In this document: piece by piece, positions 1-8,785 of the stretch
Layout of the letters: each line of letters begins with the position of its first letter
How positions within the stretch are numbered: the first letter of the stretch is position 1
Origin: Halapricum hydrolyticum
Lineage (GTDB): Archaea > Halobacteriota > Halobacteria > Halobacteriales > Haloarculaceae
NCBI RefSeq assembly: GCF_025517535.1
Contig: NZ_JAOPKC010000001.1
Location: forward strand, 248,001 to 312,000
Length of the DNA stretch: 64,000 bases
Direction of reading: 5' to 3'
Notes under the pieces: generated by a model
Seen by the model: only the letters and a program-made list of their open reading frames with translations
Databases searched by the model: none
Told to the model about the DNA's origin: nothing
Made by a program: the position numbers and the translations under genes

Positions 1-342
1 AACACGCCCTTCGCCGCCAGCGAGATCGCCTGCCGGGCCGGGCTGGCCGCCCTCGATGACGAGGCGTTCCTCGAGGAGACGATCGAGACCGCGCGCTGGG
101 GCCGCGAGTACTTGCGTGAGAATCTGGAGGCCGAGACCTGGGAGAGCGGCGGGAACTTCGTCCTCGTGGAGGTCGGCGACGCCTCGGCCGTGGCCGACGC
201 CTGCCAGCGGGAGGGCGTGATCGTTCGAGACTGTACGAGTTTCGGGCTCCCGGAGTGCATCCGCGTCACGACGGGCACGCGCTCGGAGACGCGCCAGGCC
301 GTCGAGACGATCAACGAGGTGCTCGCGGATGTCCAGAGGTGA
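1..342 (+). CDS. hisC: Histidinol-phosphate aminotransferase, C-terminal part
   Basis: The reading frame is open from base 1 and ends in TGA at 340-342, so only the last 113 residues are present. It carries the end of a PLP-dependent fold-type I aminotransferase; the NTPFAASEIA stretch and the closing substrate-arginine region (PECIRVTTGT) fit HisC, which converts imidazole-acetol phosphate to histidinol phosphate in histidine synthesis. The kinase gene follows after 6 bases, so the two are probably co-transcribed. The PLP lysine lies outside the window. Another class I/II aminotransferase is possible but less likely. Confidence 0.85.
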   Translation, partial: NTPFAASEIACRAGLAALDDEAFLEETIETARWGREYLRENLEAETWESGGNFVLVEVGDASAVADACQREGVIVRDCTSFGLPECIRVTTGTRSETRQAVETINEVLADVQR

Positions 343-348
343 TCGCGT

Positions 349-855
349 GTGAGAGTCGCCGTCACCGGGACGCCCGGAACGGGCAAGACGACCGCGACGG
401 AACTGCTTGCGTCCGACTTCGAGGTGATCCACCTCAACGAGGTCATCCGCGAGCAGGGGCTGACGACCGGCCACGACGACGAGCGCGACACCCGGATCGC
501 CGATCTGGACGCCGTCGAGTCGTGGCTCGATGACCGCGAGAACGTCGTCGTCGAATCTCATCTCGCCCACGAGTTCGACGCAGACAGGGTGATCGTCCTG
601 CGGTGTGCGCCCGAGGTGATCGAGCGCCGGCTGCGCGAGCGCGGCGAGTCGGCCGAGTCGGCCCGGGAAAACGCCGAGAGCGAGGCGCTAGACGTGATTT
701 TGGGCCACGCCGTCCAGAATCACGGGGAAGACAACGTCTACGAGATCGAGACGACCGACCGCTCGCCAGAGGCGGTCGCGGCCGAAATCGACGCCGTGAT
801 CGCCGGCGAGCGCGAACCGAGCGCCGGCACCGTCGATTACACCGATTACCTATGA
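349..855 (+). CDS. Fap7/hCINAP-type adenylate kinase (NMP kinase)
   Basis: 168 residues starting at GTG. The N-terminus has a P-loop, GTPGTGKTT, at residues 7-15 immediately after the first strand, and the short NMP-kinase layout without a large lid is typical of the archaeal/eukaryotic Fap7 (AK6) group. In eukaryotes this protein is an ATPase acting in small-subunit rRNA maturation, so a ribosome-assembly role is plausible in addition to AMP phosphorylation. It sits between hisC and a CDP-alcohol phosphotransferase, a common haloarchaeal order. The GTG start leaves no residues before the first beta strand, as in homologues. Confidence 0.85.
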   Translation: MRVAVTGTPGTGKTTATELLASDFEVIHLNEVIREQGLTTGHDDERDTRIADLDAVESWLDDRENVVVESHLAHEFDADRVIVLRCAPEVIERRLRERGESAESARENAESEALDVILGHAVQNHGEDNVYEIETTDRSPEAVAAEIDAVIAGEREPSAGTVDYTDYL

Positions 856-909
856 CGCTGGACCGCCTTCATCGATCACCATGACGCCGGATAATCGACA
901 CAGACCACG

Positions 910-1518
910 ATGACACTGGATAAATACCGCTCGCTCGCCGATCGCGCGCTCGAACCGTTCGTGACCGCTGCAGCGAGGCTCGGCCTCACCCCCAACGGCG
1001 TGAGCGTCCTCGCGATCGTCGTGGCCGGCCTCGCGGCGGGCGCGTTCTATCTCGGCGGGGACGAACCGCTGTTGTACGGCGTCGGCGCGCTGCTCGTGTT
1101 CGTCAACGGCTGGCTCGACCTGCTCGACGGCGCGCTCGCCCGCCGGCTTGAGGTCGCCTCCGAAGCCGGCGACCTGCTGGATCACGTCCTCGATCGATAC
1201 GCCGACATCCTGATCATCGCCGGTCTCGCGGCCGGCATCGGTCGGTACGATCTCGGCCTGGCCGCAGTGACGGGTGTGTTGATGACCTCCTATCTCGGGA
1301 CGCAGGCACAGGCAGTCGGTCTCGACCGGGTCTACGGCGGTCTCCTGGGGCGGGCCGACCGACTCGCGCTGATCGGCGTCGTCGGCGCGCTCGCGGTCGT
1401 CGTCACCGATCCGATTCAGGGGTTCACTATCGTCGGCTGGCTGCTGATTGTCTTCGCGGTTGTGGGCCACCTCACCGCACTCCAGCGGTTCTACTACGCG
1501 ATGGGCGACCTGCGGTGA
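910..1518 (+). CDS. CDP-alcohol phosphatidyltransferase family membrane protein
   Basis: 202 residues with several hydrophobic segments. It contains the full family signature D-x2-D-G-x2-A-R-x8-G-x3-D-x3-D at residues 70-95 (D70, D73, G74, A77, R78, G87, D91, D95), the metal-binding and catalytic site of enzymes that transfer a polar head group to CDP-activated lipids. In archaea these are archaetidylinositol-, archaetidylglycerol- or archaetidylserine-phosphate synthases; which one cannot be read from the sequence. It probably acts in the cytoplasmic membrane. It lies 54 bases downstream of the Fap7-type kinase on the same strand. Confidence 0.85.
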   Translation: MTLDKYRSLADRALEPFVTAAARLGLTPNGVSVLAIVVAGLAAGAFYLGGDEPLLYGVGALLVFVNGWLDLLDGALARRLEVASEAGDLLDHVLDRYADILIIAGLAAGIGRYDLGLAAVTGVLMTSYLGTQAQAVGLDRVYGGLLGRADRLALIGVVGALAVVVTDPIQGFTIVGWLLIVFAVVGHLTALQRFYYAMGDLR

Positions 1519-1557
1519 CCGCGTTCGCTGGAGAGCCAGAGCGACCATAACGGGAGC

Positions 1558-1565
1558 CTTTATCA
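1558..1565 (+). promoter_or_regulatory. TATA element of psmB
   Basis: The motif CTTTATCA is centred about 28 bases before the psmB ATG, matching haloarchaeal promoters that give a nearly leaderless transcript. It supports the start at 1590 and transcription separate from the gene upstream. Confidence 0.6.
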
Positions 1566-1589
1566 ACGCCGGGCCAGTAGCCGTCGGGT

Positions 1590-2312
1590 ATGCACGACCC
1601 ACACGCGGGACCCGCGTTCTCGCAGCACCGCCAGCAGCCCGGCGGTCGACAGCTGGAGTCGCCCTACGAGCCGCAGCTCGGGTCGCTTCCCAGCAGCGAC
1701 CGTGACGAGGAAACAGTCAACAAGACCGGTACGACGACTATCGGCATCGCGACCGAGGAAGGCGTCGTCGTCGCGACCGACCGCCGGGCCAGTCTCGGCG
1801 GGCGCTTCGTCTCGAACAAGAGCGTCCAGAAGGTCGAACAGATCCACCCGACTGCCGCGCTCACCCTCGTCGGGAGTGTCGGCGGCGCCCAGTCGTTCAT
1901 CCGGACGCTCCGCGCGGAGGTCAACCTCTACGAGGCGCGCCGTGGCCAGGACATGAGCATGCAGGCGCTCTCGACGCTCGCGGGCAACTTCGCACGCGGT
2001 GGCCCGTTCTTCGCGATCAACCCGATCCTGGGTGGGATCGACGAGACGGGCAGCCACGTCTTCAGCATCGATCCCGCCGGCGGTGTCATGGAAGACGACT
2101 ACACCGTCACCGGCTCCGGACTGACCGTCGCCTACGGGACTCTCGAGGACCGCTACGAACCCGACATGAGCATCGAGGAGGCCACCGAAGTCGCCGCTGT
2201 CTCGATCGAGGCTGCCGCCGAGCGCGACACCGGCTCCGGAAACGGGCTCTGCGTCGCCGAGGTCACCGAGGCAGGCGTCGACATCACGACTTACGACGAC
2301 TACGACATCTAG
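1590..2312 (+). CDS. psmB: Proteasome beta subunit
   Basis: 240 residues. The first 47 form a propeptide ending in Gly47; autocleavage would expose Thr48 (TTTIGIAT), the nucleophile of the 20S core particle. The mature part has the Ntn-hydrolase pattern with conserved Asp (ATDRRAS), the lysine-bearing strand (SNKSVQKVEQI) and the SGLTVAYG-type turn. Beta subunits form the catalytic inner rings and partner with the alpha subunit encoded at 62711-63478; the PAC2-type chaperone at 26832-27593 may assist assembly. Its own TATA element suggests independent expression. Confidence 0.95.
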   Translation: MHDPHAGPAFSQHRQQPGGRQLESPYEPQLGSLPSSDRDEETVNKTGTTTIGIATEEGVVVATDRRASLGGRFVSNKSVQKVEQIHPTAALTLVGSVGGAQSFIRTLRAEVNLYEARRGQDMSMQALSTLAGNFARGGPFFAINPILGGIDETGSHVFSIDPAGGVMEDDYTVTGSGLTVAYGTLEDRYEPDMSIEEATEVAAVSIEAAAERDTGSGNGLCVAEVTEAGVDITTYDDYDI

Positions 2313-2380
2313 CCCTCCGCGTTTCGACGCCCGATTTCTGCCGCGCTTCAGCCGACAGATGACACGCTGCAGCCGACAGC

Positions 2381-2388
2381 CTATTTAT
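2381..2388 (+). promoter_or_regulatory. TATA element of the phosphohexomutase gene
   Basis: CTATTTAT lies about 26 bases before the ATG at 2411, so the transcript is probably leaderless. Two direct copies of CAGCCGACAG (about 2349 and 2370) sit just upstream and could be an activator site, but this is a guess. Confidence 0.55.
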
Positions 2389-2410
2389 CGTCGGCAAAGC
2401 AACCACGGAT

Positions 2411-3775
2411 ATGGATCTGTTCGGAACGGCCGGGATACGCGGTCCCGTCAAGGAGACTGTCACGCCGGAGCTGGCGCTGTCGGTCGGCCGGGCCGTCGGC
2501 CGCGAGGCGGAGACAGTTGTCGTCGGCCGTGACGGCCGCCAGTCCGGGAGTGCGCTGGCCGCGGCCGTCGAGGCCGGCGTCGAATCGGCTGGCACTCGCG
2601 TCCGCAGACTCGGGACAGTCCCGACGCCGACGCTCGCGTTGGCGTCGCGCGGACAGCACGGCGTCATGCTCACGGCCAGCCACAACCCGCCCGAAGACAA
2701 CGGGATCAAGCTGTTCGTCGACGGCGTCGAGTTCGACGGCGACGCCGAGGCTCGGATCGAGCGACGCGTCGAGGCCGGCGTCGAGCCGGCAGACTGGGCC
2801 GACTGGGCGAGTGCCGACCGCGCGGACGTGCTCGGGGTCTACCGCGAAACGATCACCGACTACGCACGCGAGCACGGCGCACCGCTGGAGGGGCTCCGAG
2901 TGACAATCGATTGCGGGAACGGGATGGCCTCGCTCGCGACGCCACAGGTGCTGCGCGAACTCGGGGCGGACGTGCGGGCGCTGAACGCGAACGTCGACAG
3001 CCACTTCGACGCCCGGGGGAGCAAACCGACGCCCGAGACGCTGACCGGGCTATGTGACTTCGTGGCCGAGCACGGCGCCGTCGACCTGGGGATCGGCCAC
3101 GACGGCGACGCCGATCGCATCGTGATCGTAGACGGTGACGGCGAGATCGTCCACGAGGACACGGTGCTGGCCATCTTGGCCGAACACTACGTCAGGGAGA
3201 GCGACGCCGCCGATCCGGTCGTGTTGACGACGCCGAACGCGTCCGAGCGGATCGACGAGCGGGTCGAAGCTGTCGGTGGCCGTACCGAGCGTACGGGTCT
3301 CGGCGTTCTTCACGAGGGTATCGCCGAGATCCGGGCTGCAGCCACCGACGAGACGGCGATCGTCTTCGCCGCCGAGCCCTGGAAGCACGTCCATCCCGAA
3401 CTCGGCGGGTGGATCGACGGCGTGGCCAGCGCAGCCGTGTTCGCCCGTCTCGTCGCCGAAAGCGGTCTCGACGCGCTGCGCGAACCGGTCACCGAGCGCC
3501 CCTATCGAAAGGATCCAGTGCGCTGTCCGGACGAGCACAAGTCGGCAGTGATGGACCGTCTCGAAACGCGGTTGCCCGAGGCCTTTCCCGATGCCGAAGT
3601 CTCGCTCGAGTACGGCGTACGCCTGTCGTTCCCGGACGGGTCCTGGACGCTGGTCCGACCGAGCGGGACCGAACCGTACGTCCGGGTCTACGTCGAGAGC
3701 GAGGACGTCGAGGAGATGCTCGCGGACGTGCAGTCGGCCGTCGAAGAAGCGGTGGCGGACGTCACTCAAAGATAG
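2411..3775 (+). CDS. glmM: Phosphoglucosamine mutase / phosphomannomutase family
   Basis: 454 residues, normal length for the alpha-D-phosphohexomutase family. Visible motifs: the phosphoserine loop TASHNP (Ser90), the metal loop DGDADR (231-236), and the C-terminal phosphate-binding loop RPSGTEP at about residue 415. These enzymes interconvert 1- and 6-phosphates of glucosamine, mannose or glucose and feed nucleotide-sugar synthesis. In archaea GlmM- and ManB-type proteins are hard to separate by sequence alone, so the exact sugar is uncertain. Its stop overlaps the convergent membrane-protein gene by 10 bases. Confidence 0.85.
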   Translation: MDLFGTAGIRGPVKETVTPELALSVGRAVGREAETVVVGRDGRQSGSALAAAVEAGVESAGTRVRRLGTVPTPTLALASRGQHGVMLTASHNPPEDNGIKLFVDGVEFDGDAEARIERRVEAGVEPADWADWASADRADVLGVYRETITDYAREHGAPLEGLRVTIDCGNGMASLATPQVLRELGADVRALNANVDSHFDARGSKPTPETLTGLCDFVAEHGAVDLGIGHDGDADRIVIVDGDGEIVHEDTVLAILAEHYVRESDAADPVVLTTPNASERIDERVEAVGGRTERTGLGVLHEGIAEIRAAATDETAIVFAAEPWKHVHPELGGWIDGVASAAVFARLVAESGLDALREPVTERPYRKDPVRCPDEHKSAVMDRLETRLPEAFPDAEVSLEYGVRLSFPDGSWTLVRPSGTEPYVRVYVESEDVEEMLADVQSAVEEAVADVTQR

Positions 3776-4524
3776 CGATCGAGCGCGTCCGTCACCGCGT
3801 CGACGTCGTCGATGTGTTCGACGTCGAACTGTATCGTCGATCGGTACCAGTCGGTCCGCGTTAGCCGGAGCGCGTCGCCGTCGCGCTCGTAGCCGTCGAC
3901 CGTCTCCCACTCGTGGAGCGTGCCCTGGGCGAAAACCCCCTCGTCGGTAATCTCGACGGACTGTTTTTGCTCGCTGAACAGACTGAGCCATACCGGGAGC
4001 AGCGCCGGAAGCCAGACGTACGTCGTGAGTTCGACGTCGTCGCCCAGCACTGCCGTTCCGACGACGATAACAGCCGTCGCGGCGAGCAAGACGTCGACGG
4101 CGTATCTCGTCTGTCGACGAACCGTCTCGGGCGGCCCTGCCTCGAAGGTGGCGACTGGCAGCAGACGCTCTTGCAGTTGCTCCTGGCGGATTTCGTGGCC
4201 GAGCAGGAGGGCGACGATCCAGACGAGCACGGCCAGCGCACCGACGAACCACGGACTGACGAACAGCGAGACGACCGACTCGGCACGGACGATCGCCGGC
4301 CCGAGCCACGCCAGCGGGACGAGGATGCCTGCGATTCCCCGAGGGGCCGTGCTGACGAACGCCGTCGGGTCACGGACGTCCGTTGTGACCATCCCGGCGA
4401 CTGCACCGACGCCGCCCCCGGCTACGAGCATCGCCCACTCGTTGCCCGGCAACAGCGACCCGACGGGCCCGATCAGGAGCGCCGCGTACGCCATCAGTGC
4501 GATCCGGAGGGCGAACCGCTTCAT
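3766..4524 (-). CDS. Membrane protein with C-terminal PH-like region, unknown function
   Basis: 252 residues from the ATG at 4524 (MKRFALRIAL); a longer frame exists upstream but runs through the 80-bp repeat and is unlikely to be coding. The N-terminal half has hydrophobic segments forming perhaps five or six membrane spans. The C-terminal 70 residues are soluble, beginning EITDEGVFAQGTLHEWETVDGY, and resemble small PH-like beta domains found after membrane spans in haloarchaeal proteins. No catalytic motif is seen. It converges on the phosphohexomutase gene and is divergent from cdd. Confidence 0.7.
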   Translation of the reverse strand: MKRFALRIALMAYAALLIGPVGSLLPGNEWAMLVAGGGVGAVAGMVTTDVRDPTAFVSTAPRGIAGILVPLAWLGPAIVRAESVVSLFVSPWFVGALAVLVWIVALLLGHEIRQEQLQERLLPVATFEAGPPETVRRQTRYAVDVLLAATAVIVVGTAVLGDDVELTTYVWLPALLPVWLSLFSEQKQSVEITDEGVFAQGTLHEWETVDGYERDGDALRLTRTDWYRSTIQFDVEHIDDVDAVTDALDRYL

Positions 4525-4600
4525 CCTTGTCGTGCTCGATGGCGCGTTGGAAGGAAAAACTAGTGGAACGAGTAGCGTCGGCCGGCAGCGCTGTATCGTC

Positions 4601-4680
4601 ATACTGCCGGCTGTACGTTCGTACAGATATTCGCCACCTCGGGGTGGCGAATCATTTCGCAATGGTACAGCCGGCAGTAT
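4601..4680 (-). repeat. 80-bp structured palindromic repeat (MITE-like), copy A
   Basis: The outer 16 bases (ATACTGCCGGCTGTAC, 4601-4616) are perfectly inverted at 4665-4680. Inside is a second perfect 10-bp hairpin at 4629-4652. The ends read TA-CTGCCGGC...GCCGGCAG-TA, so flanking TA dinucleotides could be a target duplication as in IS630/Tc1-derived MITEs. A related 80-bp copy in the opposite orientation is at 13595-13674. It lies between a divergent gene pair, so it may also influence their promoters. Confidence 0.75.
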
Positions 4681-4747
4681 CAGCAACCAGGGCCAAAGTG
4701 AGGCGTGGCCCCCAGCGTATTTGCCGGCCGGCAACGAGGGAGGGGAT

Positions 4748-5137
4748 ATGGAACTGCTGGAACGCGCACGCGAGGCGATAGACACTTCCTACGCACCCTA
4801 CTCGGAGTACCGAGTCGGCGCGGCAATCCGGACGGCCGACGGGACCGTCTTCACTGGCTGCAATATCGAGAACGCGAACTACTCCAACAGCGTTCACGCC
4901 GAGGAATTGGCGATCAGCAAGGCGGTCGAGGCCGGCCACCGCGAGTTCGGCGCGGTCGCCGTGGCCTCGAGCGAACGCGACGGCGTGACTCCCTGCGGGA
5001 TGTGTCGCCAGACCCTGGCGGAGTTCTGTGACGACGACCTCGCGATCTACTGCGACGAGGGCGACGGCGAGCACAGCACGTACACGCTCGGCGAGTTGCT
5101 CCCGAACACGATCACTGCGGCCCACCTGGACCGATGA
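4748..5137 (+). CDS. cdd: Cytidine deaminase
   Basis: 129 residues from the ATG at 4748; the frame is open far upstream but similarity starts at MELLERAREA. The active site has HAEE (His50, Glu52) and PCGMC (Cys83, Cys86), giving zinc ligands and the catalytic Glu of the cytidine/deoxycytidine deaminase fold. The first ligand is His rather than the Cys usual in short homotetrameric enzymes. It deaminates cytidine to uridine for pyrimidine salvage. The stop overlaps the ATG of the uridine phosphorylase gene by 4 bases, so the next step is translationally coupled. Confidence 0.92.
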   Translation: MELLERAREAIDTSYAPYSEYRVGAAIRTADGTVFTGCNIENANYSNSVHAEELAISKAVEAGHREFGAVAVASSERDGVTPCGMCRQTLAEFCDDDLAIYCDEGDGEHSTYTLGELLPNTITAAHLDR

Positions 5138-5964
5138 CTTCCGACCCTGCCGAGGACCCCAATGACGGCGAGCAGTACCACCTCGAAGTGACGCCCGACG
5201 ACGTCGCCGACAGCGTGCTCCTGCCGGGCAACCCCGAGCGTGTCTCGAAAATCACCGACGGCTGGGACGACGCAGCGGTGGTCGCCGACCACCGCGAGTA
5301 CCGGACGGCGACCGGGACCTACGACGGGACGCCGATCTCGGTCACCTCGACGGGGATCGGGAGCCCCTCGGCTGCGATCGCGGTCGAGGAACTCGCGCGC
5401 GTCGGCAGCGAGACGCTGATCCGCGTCGGCTCCTGTGGCTCGATCCAGCCCGGGGTCGAGGTCGGCGACCTCGTGATCACGACGGGCGCGGTCCGCCAGG
5501 AGGGAACCAGCGACGAGTACGTCCGCGAGGATTACCCCGCCGTTGCCGATCACGCCGTCGTCTCGGCACTGATCGCCGCCGCCGAGCGACTGGACTACGA
5601 GTATCACGTCGGACTGACCTGCTCGACGGACTCTTTTTACGCGGGACAGGGACGTCCCGGATTCGAGGGGTTCGAGGCACGGGGCAGCGACGAACTGGTC
5701 GCGGAATTACAGGGGGCGAACGTGCTCAACTTCGAGATGGAAGCCAGCTCGATCCTGACGCTCGCGTCGCTGTACGGACTCCGGGCGGGCGCGGTCTGTA
5801 CGGTCTACGCCAATCGAACCACGGGCGAGTTCCGCACGGCCGGCGAGCGAAAGGCCGCGGCGACTGCTACCGAAGCCGTCTCGATTCTCGCGGAGATGGA
5901 CGCGACGGCCGACAGAGCGGGAGCGAGCCACTGGCACCCGGGATTGCAGATCGACGACCTGTAA
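5134..5964 (+). CDS. udp: Uridine phosphorylase (nucleoside phosphorylase family)
   Basis: 276 residues of the NP-I fold: an N-terminal PGNPERV loop, GIGSPSAAIAVEEL phosphate region, RVGSCGSIQ near residue 100 and the NFEMEASSIL motif with the Glu-Met-Glu set that binds ribose. It would cleave uridine (made by the overlapping cdd) to uracil and ribose-1-phosphate. The 4-base overlap with cdd strongly indicates an operon. Purine nucleoside specificity cannot be fully excluded, but the neighbour favours uridine. Confidence 0.88.
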   Translation: MTSDPAEDPNDGEQYHLEVTPDDVADSVLLPGNPERVSKITDGWDDAAVVADHREYRTATGTYDGTPISVTSTGIGSPSAAIAVEELARVGSETLIRVGSCGSIQPGVEVGDLVITTGAVRQEGTSDEYVREDYPAVADHAVVSALIAAAERLDYEYHVGLTCSTDSFYAGQGRPGFEGFEARGSDELVAELQGANVLNFEMEASSILTLASLYGLRAGAVCTVYANRTTGEFRTAGERKAAATATEAVSILAEMDATADRAGASHWHPGLQIDDL

Positions 5965-5969
5965 GAAAA

Positions 5970-6236
5970 TCAGTCAGAGAGTGCCTGTTCCGACTTGTCG
6001 GCGTCATCGATGGTCAGTTCGTAGAGGTTCTGTCGGGCGTCAGCGAAGTAGACGTCCTCCTCGACGACGCCGACTTCCTCGAGTCGCTCGAGGGCATACC
6101 GGACTGTCCGGGCCGAGAGCATCGATTCCTCGACGATCCCCTTCTGTGTGAGTGGTCCCTTGTATTCGAGAACCTTGAATACGAGCTTCGCACTCGGCGG
6201 CAGATCCGTGATATCCTCCCCGTCGGATTCTGTCAT
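5970..6236 (-). CDS. Small winged-helix transcriptional regulator (MarR-like)
   Basis: 88 residues that are almost entirely one winged helix-turn-helix: helices around LVFKVLEYKGPLTQ and the recognition region SARTVRYALERLEEVG, followed by the wing. Haloarchaea carry many such one-domain proteins. It has its own promoter: a TATA motif (ATATTTATA on the minus strand, 6262-6270) is about 30 bases before the ATG. It converges with udp, 5 bases apart. The target is unknown; binding to its own promoter or the cdd-udp operon would be typical guesses. Confidence 0.8.
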   Translation of the reverse strand: MTESDGEDITDLPPSAKLVFKVLEYKGPLTQKGIVEESMLSARTVRYALERLEEVGVVEEDVYFADARQNLYELTIDDADKSEQALSD

Positions 6237-6635
6237 TAAGTGAAATCAGGGCCCCGTCCCGTATAAATATTGAGGCAATGGATTCCGGTGTTGAGATCGC
6301 GGTTTCGGTTCCCCGCGATCGAGGCTGTTCGTATCAAATCGCCGCATGGAGCCGCAGGTCACTCCTTCTCGACGGTCCGTTCGAAGCGGTTCTCGAAGTG
6401 ACGATCCCAGCCATCGAGAACGAGGGATTCGGAGTCCTGATATCGGACGGCTGTGCCTGCTACGGACTGCTGTAACGATTTAGAGCGGGAACAGCGCGAA
6501 AGCCCACGACTTCAGTTGTTGGAGAGGTCAGTGCTCCGCCCCACGCGTGTGGTCGATGCGGAGTAGACCGACGGCAGTCCGTATGAGCCGACCCGTAACG
6601 AACGGCTTTTTAGTTCGGGTAGCCGACAGTGAGGT
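6237..6635. other. Intergenic stretch with divergent promoters, no supported gene
   Basis: About 400 bases lie between the regulator gene and the EMC6-like gene. An open frame of 65 codons (6278-6475) has no promoter at the right distance and unremarkable composition, so it is not called. Near 6496-6530 the sequence GCGAAAGCCCACGAC with an imperfect inverted partner recalls part of the IS1341-type 3' end near 26763 (shared GCGAAAGCCC), a possible transposon scar. A TATA element (CTTTTTAG, 6606-6613) serves the next gene. Confidence 0.45.
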
Positions 6636-6938
6636 ATGGCTACCGAGACGGCCGACGGGTTGACCGGTCACGTCCGTAGCGTGACAGTGACCACGCTGGC
6701 CTCCCTGATGGGGATCATCGCAGCACTGGTCTCCGAGTACGGCCTCGGGGCGTCTCCCTCGGGACGGATCAACGTGTTCGTCGTGCTGGGTGCGATCGCA
6801 GTTCAGATCCCGATCCTGCAGGCCCTGGGCGTCGACGTACAGGATTTCAGCACGAAGGACTACCTCTACGTCGCGTTTATGACGTTCTCGCTGTGGTTCG
6901 TCTCCTGGACGCTGATTCTCACTGCCTCGGCCGTCTGA
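6636..6938 (+). CDS. Small membrane protein, EMC6-like
   Basis: 100 residues with a charged N-terminus and three hydrophobic segments (about residues 20-37, 48-68 and 78-97). The size and three-span pattern resemble the EMC6/Rab5-interacting family, whose archaeal members are proposed relatives of membrane-protein insertases. The assignment rests on topology and overall impression, not on a catalytic motif. A TATA element sits 27 bases before the ATG. It ends 14 bases before the ABCE1 gene and may be co-transcribed with it. Confidence 0.65.
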   Translation: MATETADGLTGHVRSVTVTTLASLMGIIAALVSEYGLGASPSGRINVFVVLGAIAVQIPILQALGVDVQDFSTKDYLYVAFMTFSLWFVSWTLILTASAV

Positions 6939-6952
6939 CCGGGTGACCCACA

Positions 6953-8785
6953 ATGGCTGATGATAGCATCGCCGTCGTCGATCTTGACCGTTGCCAGCCC
7001 GACCGCTGCAACTACGAGTGCATGAACTTCTGTCCGCCCAACCGGACGGGCAAGGAGTGCATCGTCAAGCGCGGCGACACATACGAAGAAGACGAACCGT
7101 TCGAGGGCGAACCCGACCAGGTTCGCATCTCCGAAGAGATCTGTCTGGGCGAGACCTGTGGCATCTGCGTCGAGAAGTGCCCGTTCGATGCCATCGAGAT
7201 CATCAACCTCCCCCAGGAACTCGAGGACGAGCCGATCCACCGCTACGGCGAGAACGCCTTCGCCCTGTACGGCTTGCCCGCCCCCGGTGAAGGGCGCGTG
7301 ACCGGCATCCTGGGACCGAACGGAATCGGGAAGACGACGGCTGTCCACATCCTGGCCGACGAACTCACGCCGAACCTCGGCGAGTACAACGCCGATCCCG
7401 GCTGGGACGCCGTCCTCGAAGAGTACCGCGGAACCGCCCTGCAGGACTATCTGGAGGCACTGATCGACGGCGAGGTAACCGTCGCTCGCAAGCCCCAGTA
7501 CGTGGATCAGATCCCCGATCAGTTCGACGGCACGACCCGCCAGTTGCTCGAACGAACCGACGAGCGGGGCGAACTCGACGCGCTGATCGAGCGGGTCGGG
7601 ATCGGACCGGTCGTCGATCAGGACATCGAGACGCTCTCCGGCGGGGAGCTCCAGCGCGTCGCCCTCGTCGCGGCGCTGGCACGGGACGCCGACTTCTACT
7701 TCCTCGACGAGATCACTCCCTATCTCGATATCGGCCAGCGAATGACTGCCGCCCGGATCATCCAGGAACTGGCCGAGGAGGGCGACCGATCGATGCTCGT
7801 CGTCGAGCACGACCTGGCGATCCTGGATCTGCTTGCGGACGCCCTGCACGTCGCCTACGGTGGGCCCGGTGCGTTCGGTGTTATCACAGATCCCAAATCG
7901 ACGAAAAACGGGATCAACGAGTACCTCAAGGGCTATCTGGAGAACGAGAACATGCGGATCCGCCAGGACGCGATCACGTTCGAGCAACACGCCCCGCGGT
8001 CGGTCGCCGGTGGCGAGGCCGTCGTCGAGTATCCGGCTCTGGCGAAGAGCTACGGCGAAGGCGAGTTCTCGCTGTCGGTCACCGGCGGCGAGATCCGCGA
8101 GGGCGAAGTCCTGGGTGTCGTCGGCCCCAACGGGATCGGGAAATCGACTTTCGCGAAGTTGCTCGCGGGCAGACTCGAACCCGACGAGGGCGAGATCGAC
8201 GCGCGGCTCGACATCGCCTACAAACCCCAGTACATCGAGATCGACCAGCCGATGCGCGTCGACGCGTTCCTCTCTTCGATCACCGACGAGTTCGGCAGCT
8301 CCTACTGGAACACCGAGATCGCACAGCCGCTGCAGCTGGAGCGAATCATGGAACAGAGTCTCACTGATCTCTCCGGCGGGGAGCGCCAGCGCGTCGCGAT
8401 CGCGGCCTGCCTCTCGAAGGACGCCGACCTCTATCTGCTGGACGAACCCTCCGCACACCTGGACGTCGAACAGCGCGTGCTGGCGACCTCCGCGATCCGC
8501 CGGTACGCCGAGAACCACGACGCCACGGCGATGGTCATCGACCACGACATCTACATGATCGATCTGCTGTCCGATCGGCTGCTGGTCTTCGACGGCGAAC
8601 CGGCCGAACGCGGTTACGCGTCCGAGCCACAGGGGATGCGCGAGGGGATGAACGAGTTCCTCGCGAACCTCGACGTTACCTTCCGTCGGGACGAGCGCAC
8701 CGGCCGCCCGCGGATCAACAAGCCCGGGAGCAACCTCGACCGCGAGCAGAAACAGGCCGGCGAGTACTACTATGCACCCGAGTGA
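6953..8785 (+). CDS. rli1: Ribosome recycling ATPase ABCE1 (RNase L inhibitor homologue)
   Basis: 610 residues with the full ABCE1 architecture. Two N-terminal [4Fe-4S] clusters are shown by the Cys pattern C-x4-C-x3-C-x3-C (residues about 14-26) and a second ferredoxin-like set (ETCGICVEKCPFD, about 62-75). Two ABC domains follow, with Walker A GPNGIGKTT and GPNGIGKST, signatures LSGGELQRVAL and LSGGERQRVAI, and Walker B motifs ending in DE. It splits post-termination ribosomes into subunits. Length and motifs are complete. Confidence 0.97.
   Translation: MADDSIAVVDLDRCQPDRCNYECMNFCPPNRTGKECIVKRGDTYEEDEPFEGEPDQVRISEEICLGETCGICVEKCPFDAIEIINLPQELEDEPIHRYGENAFALYGLPAPGEGRVTGILGPNGIGKTTAVHILADELTPNLGEYNADPGWDAVLEEYRGTALQDYLEALIDGEVTVARKPQYVDQIPDQFDGTTRQLLERTDERGELDALIERVGIGPVVDQDIETLSGGELQRVALVAALARDADFYFLDEITPYLDIGQRMTAARIIQELAEEGDRSMLVVEHDLAILDLLADALHVAYGGPGAFGVITDPKSTKNGINEYLKGYLENENMRIRQDAITFEQHAPRSVAGGEAVVEYPALAKSYGEGEFSLSVTGGEIREGEVLGVVGPNGIGKSTFAKLLAGRLEPDEGEIDARLDIAYKPQYIEIDQPMRVDAFLSSITDEFGSSYWNTEIAQPLQLERIMEQSLTDLSGGERQRVAIAACLSKDADLYLLDEPSAHLDVEQRVLATSAIRRYAENHDATAMVIDHDIYMIDLLSDRLLVFDGEPAERGYASEPQGMREGMNEFLANLDVTFRRDERTGRPRINKPGSNLDREQKQAGEYYYAPE

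Noticed and set aside
6278..6475. 65-codon frame between regulator and EMC6-like gene
   Set aside because: The TATA upstream belongs to the minus-strand regulator and is too close to this ATG; the protein has no recognisable pattern.
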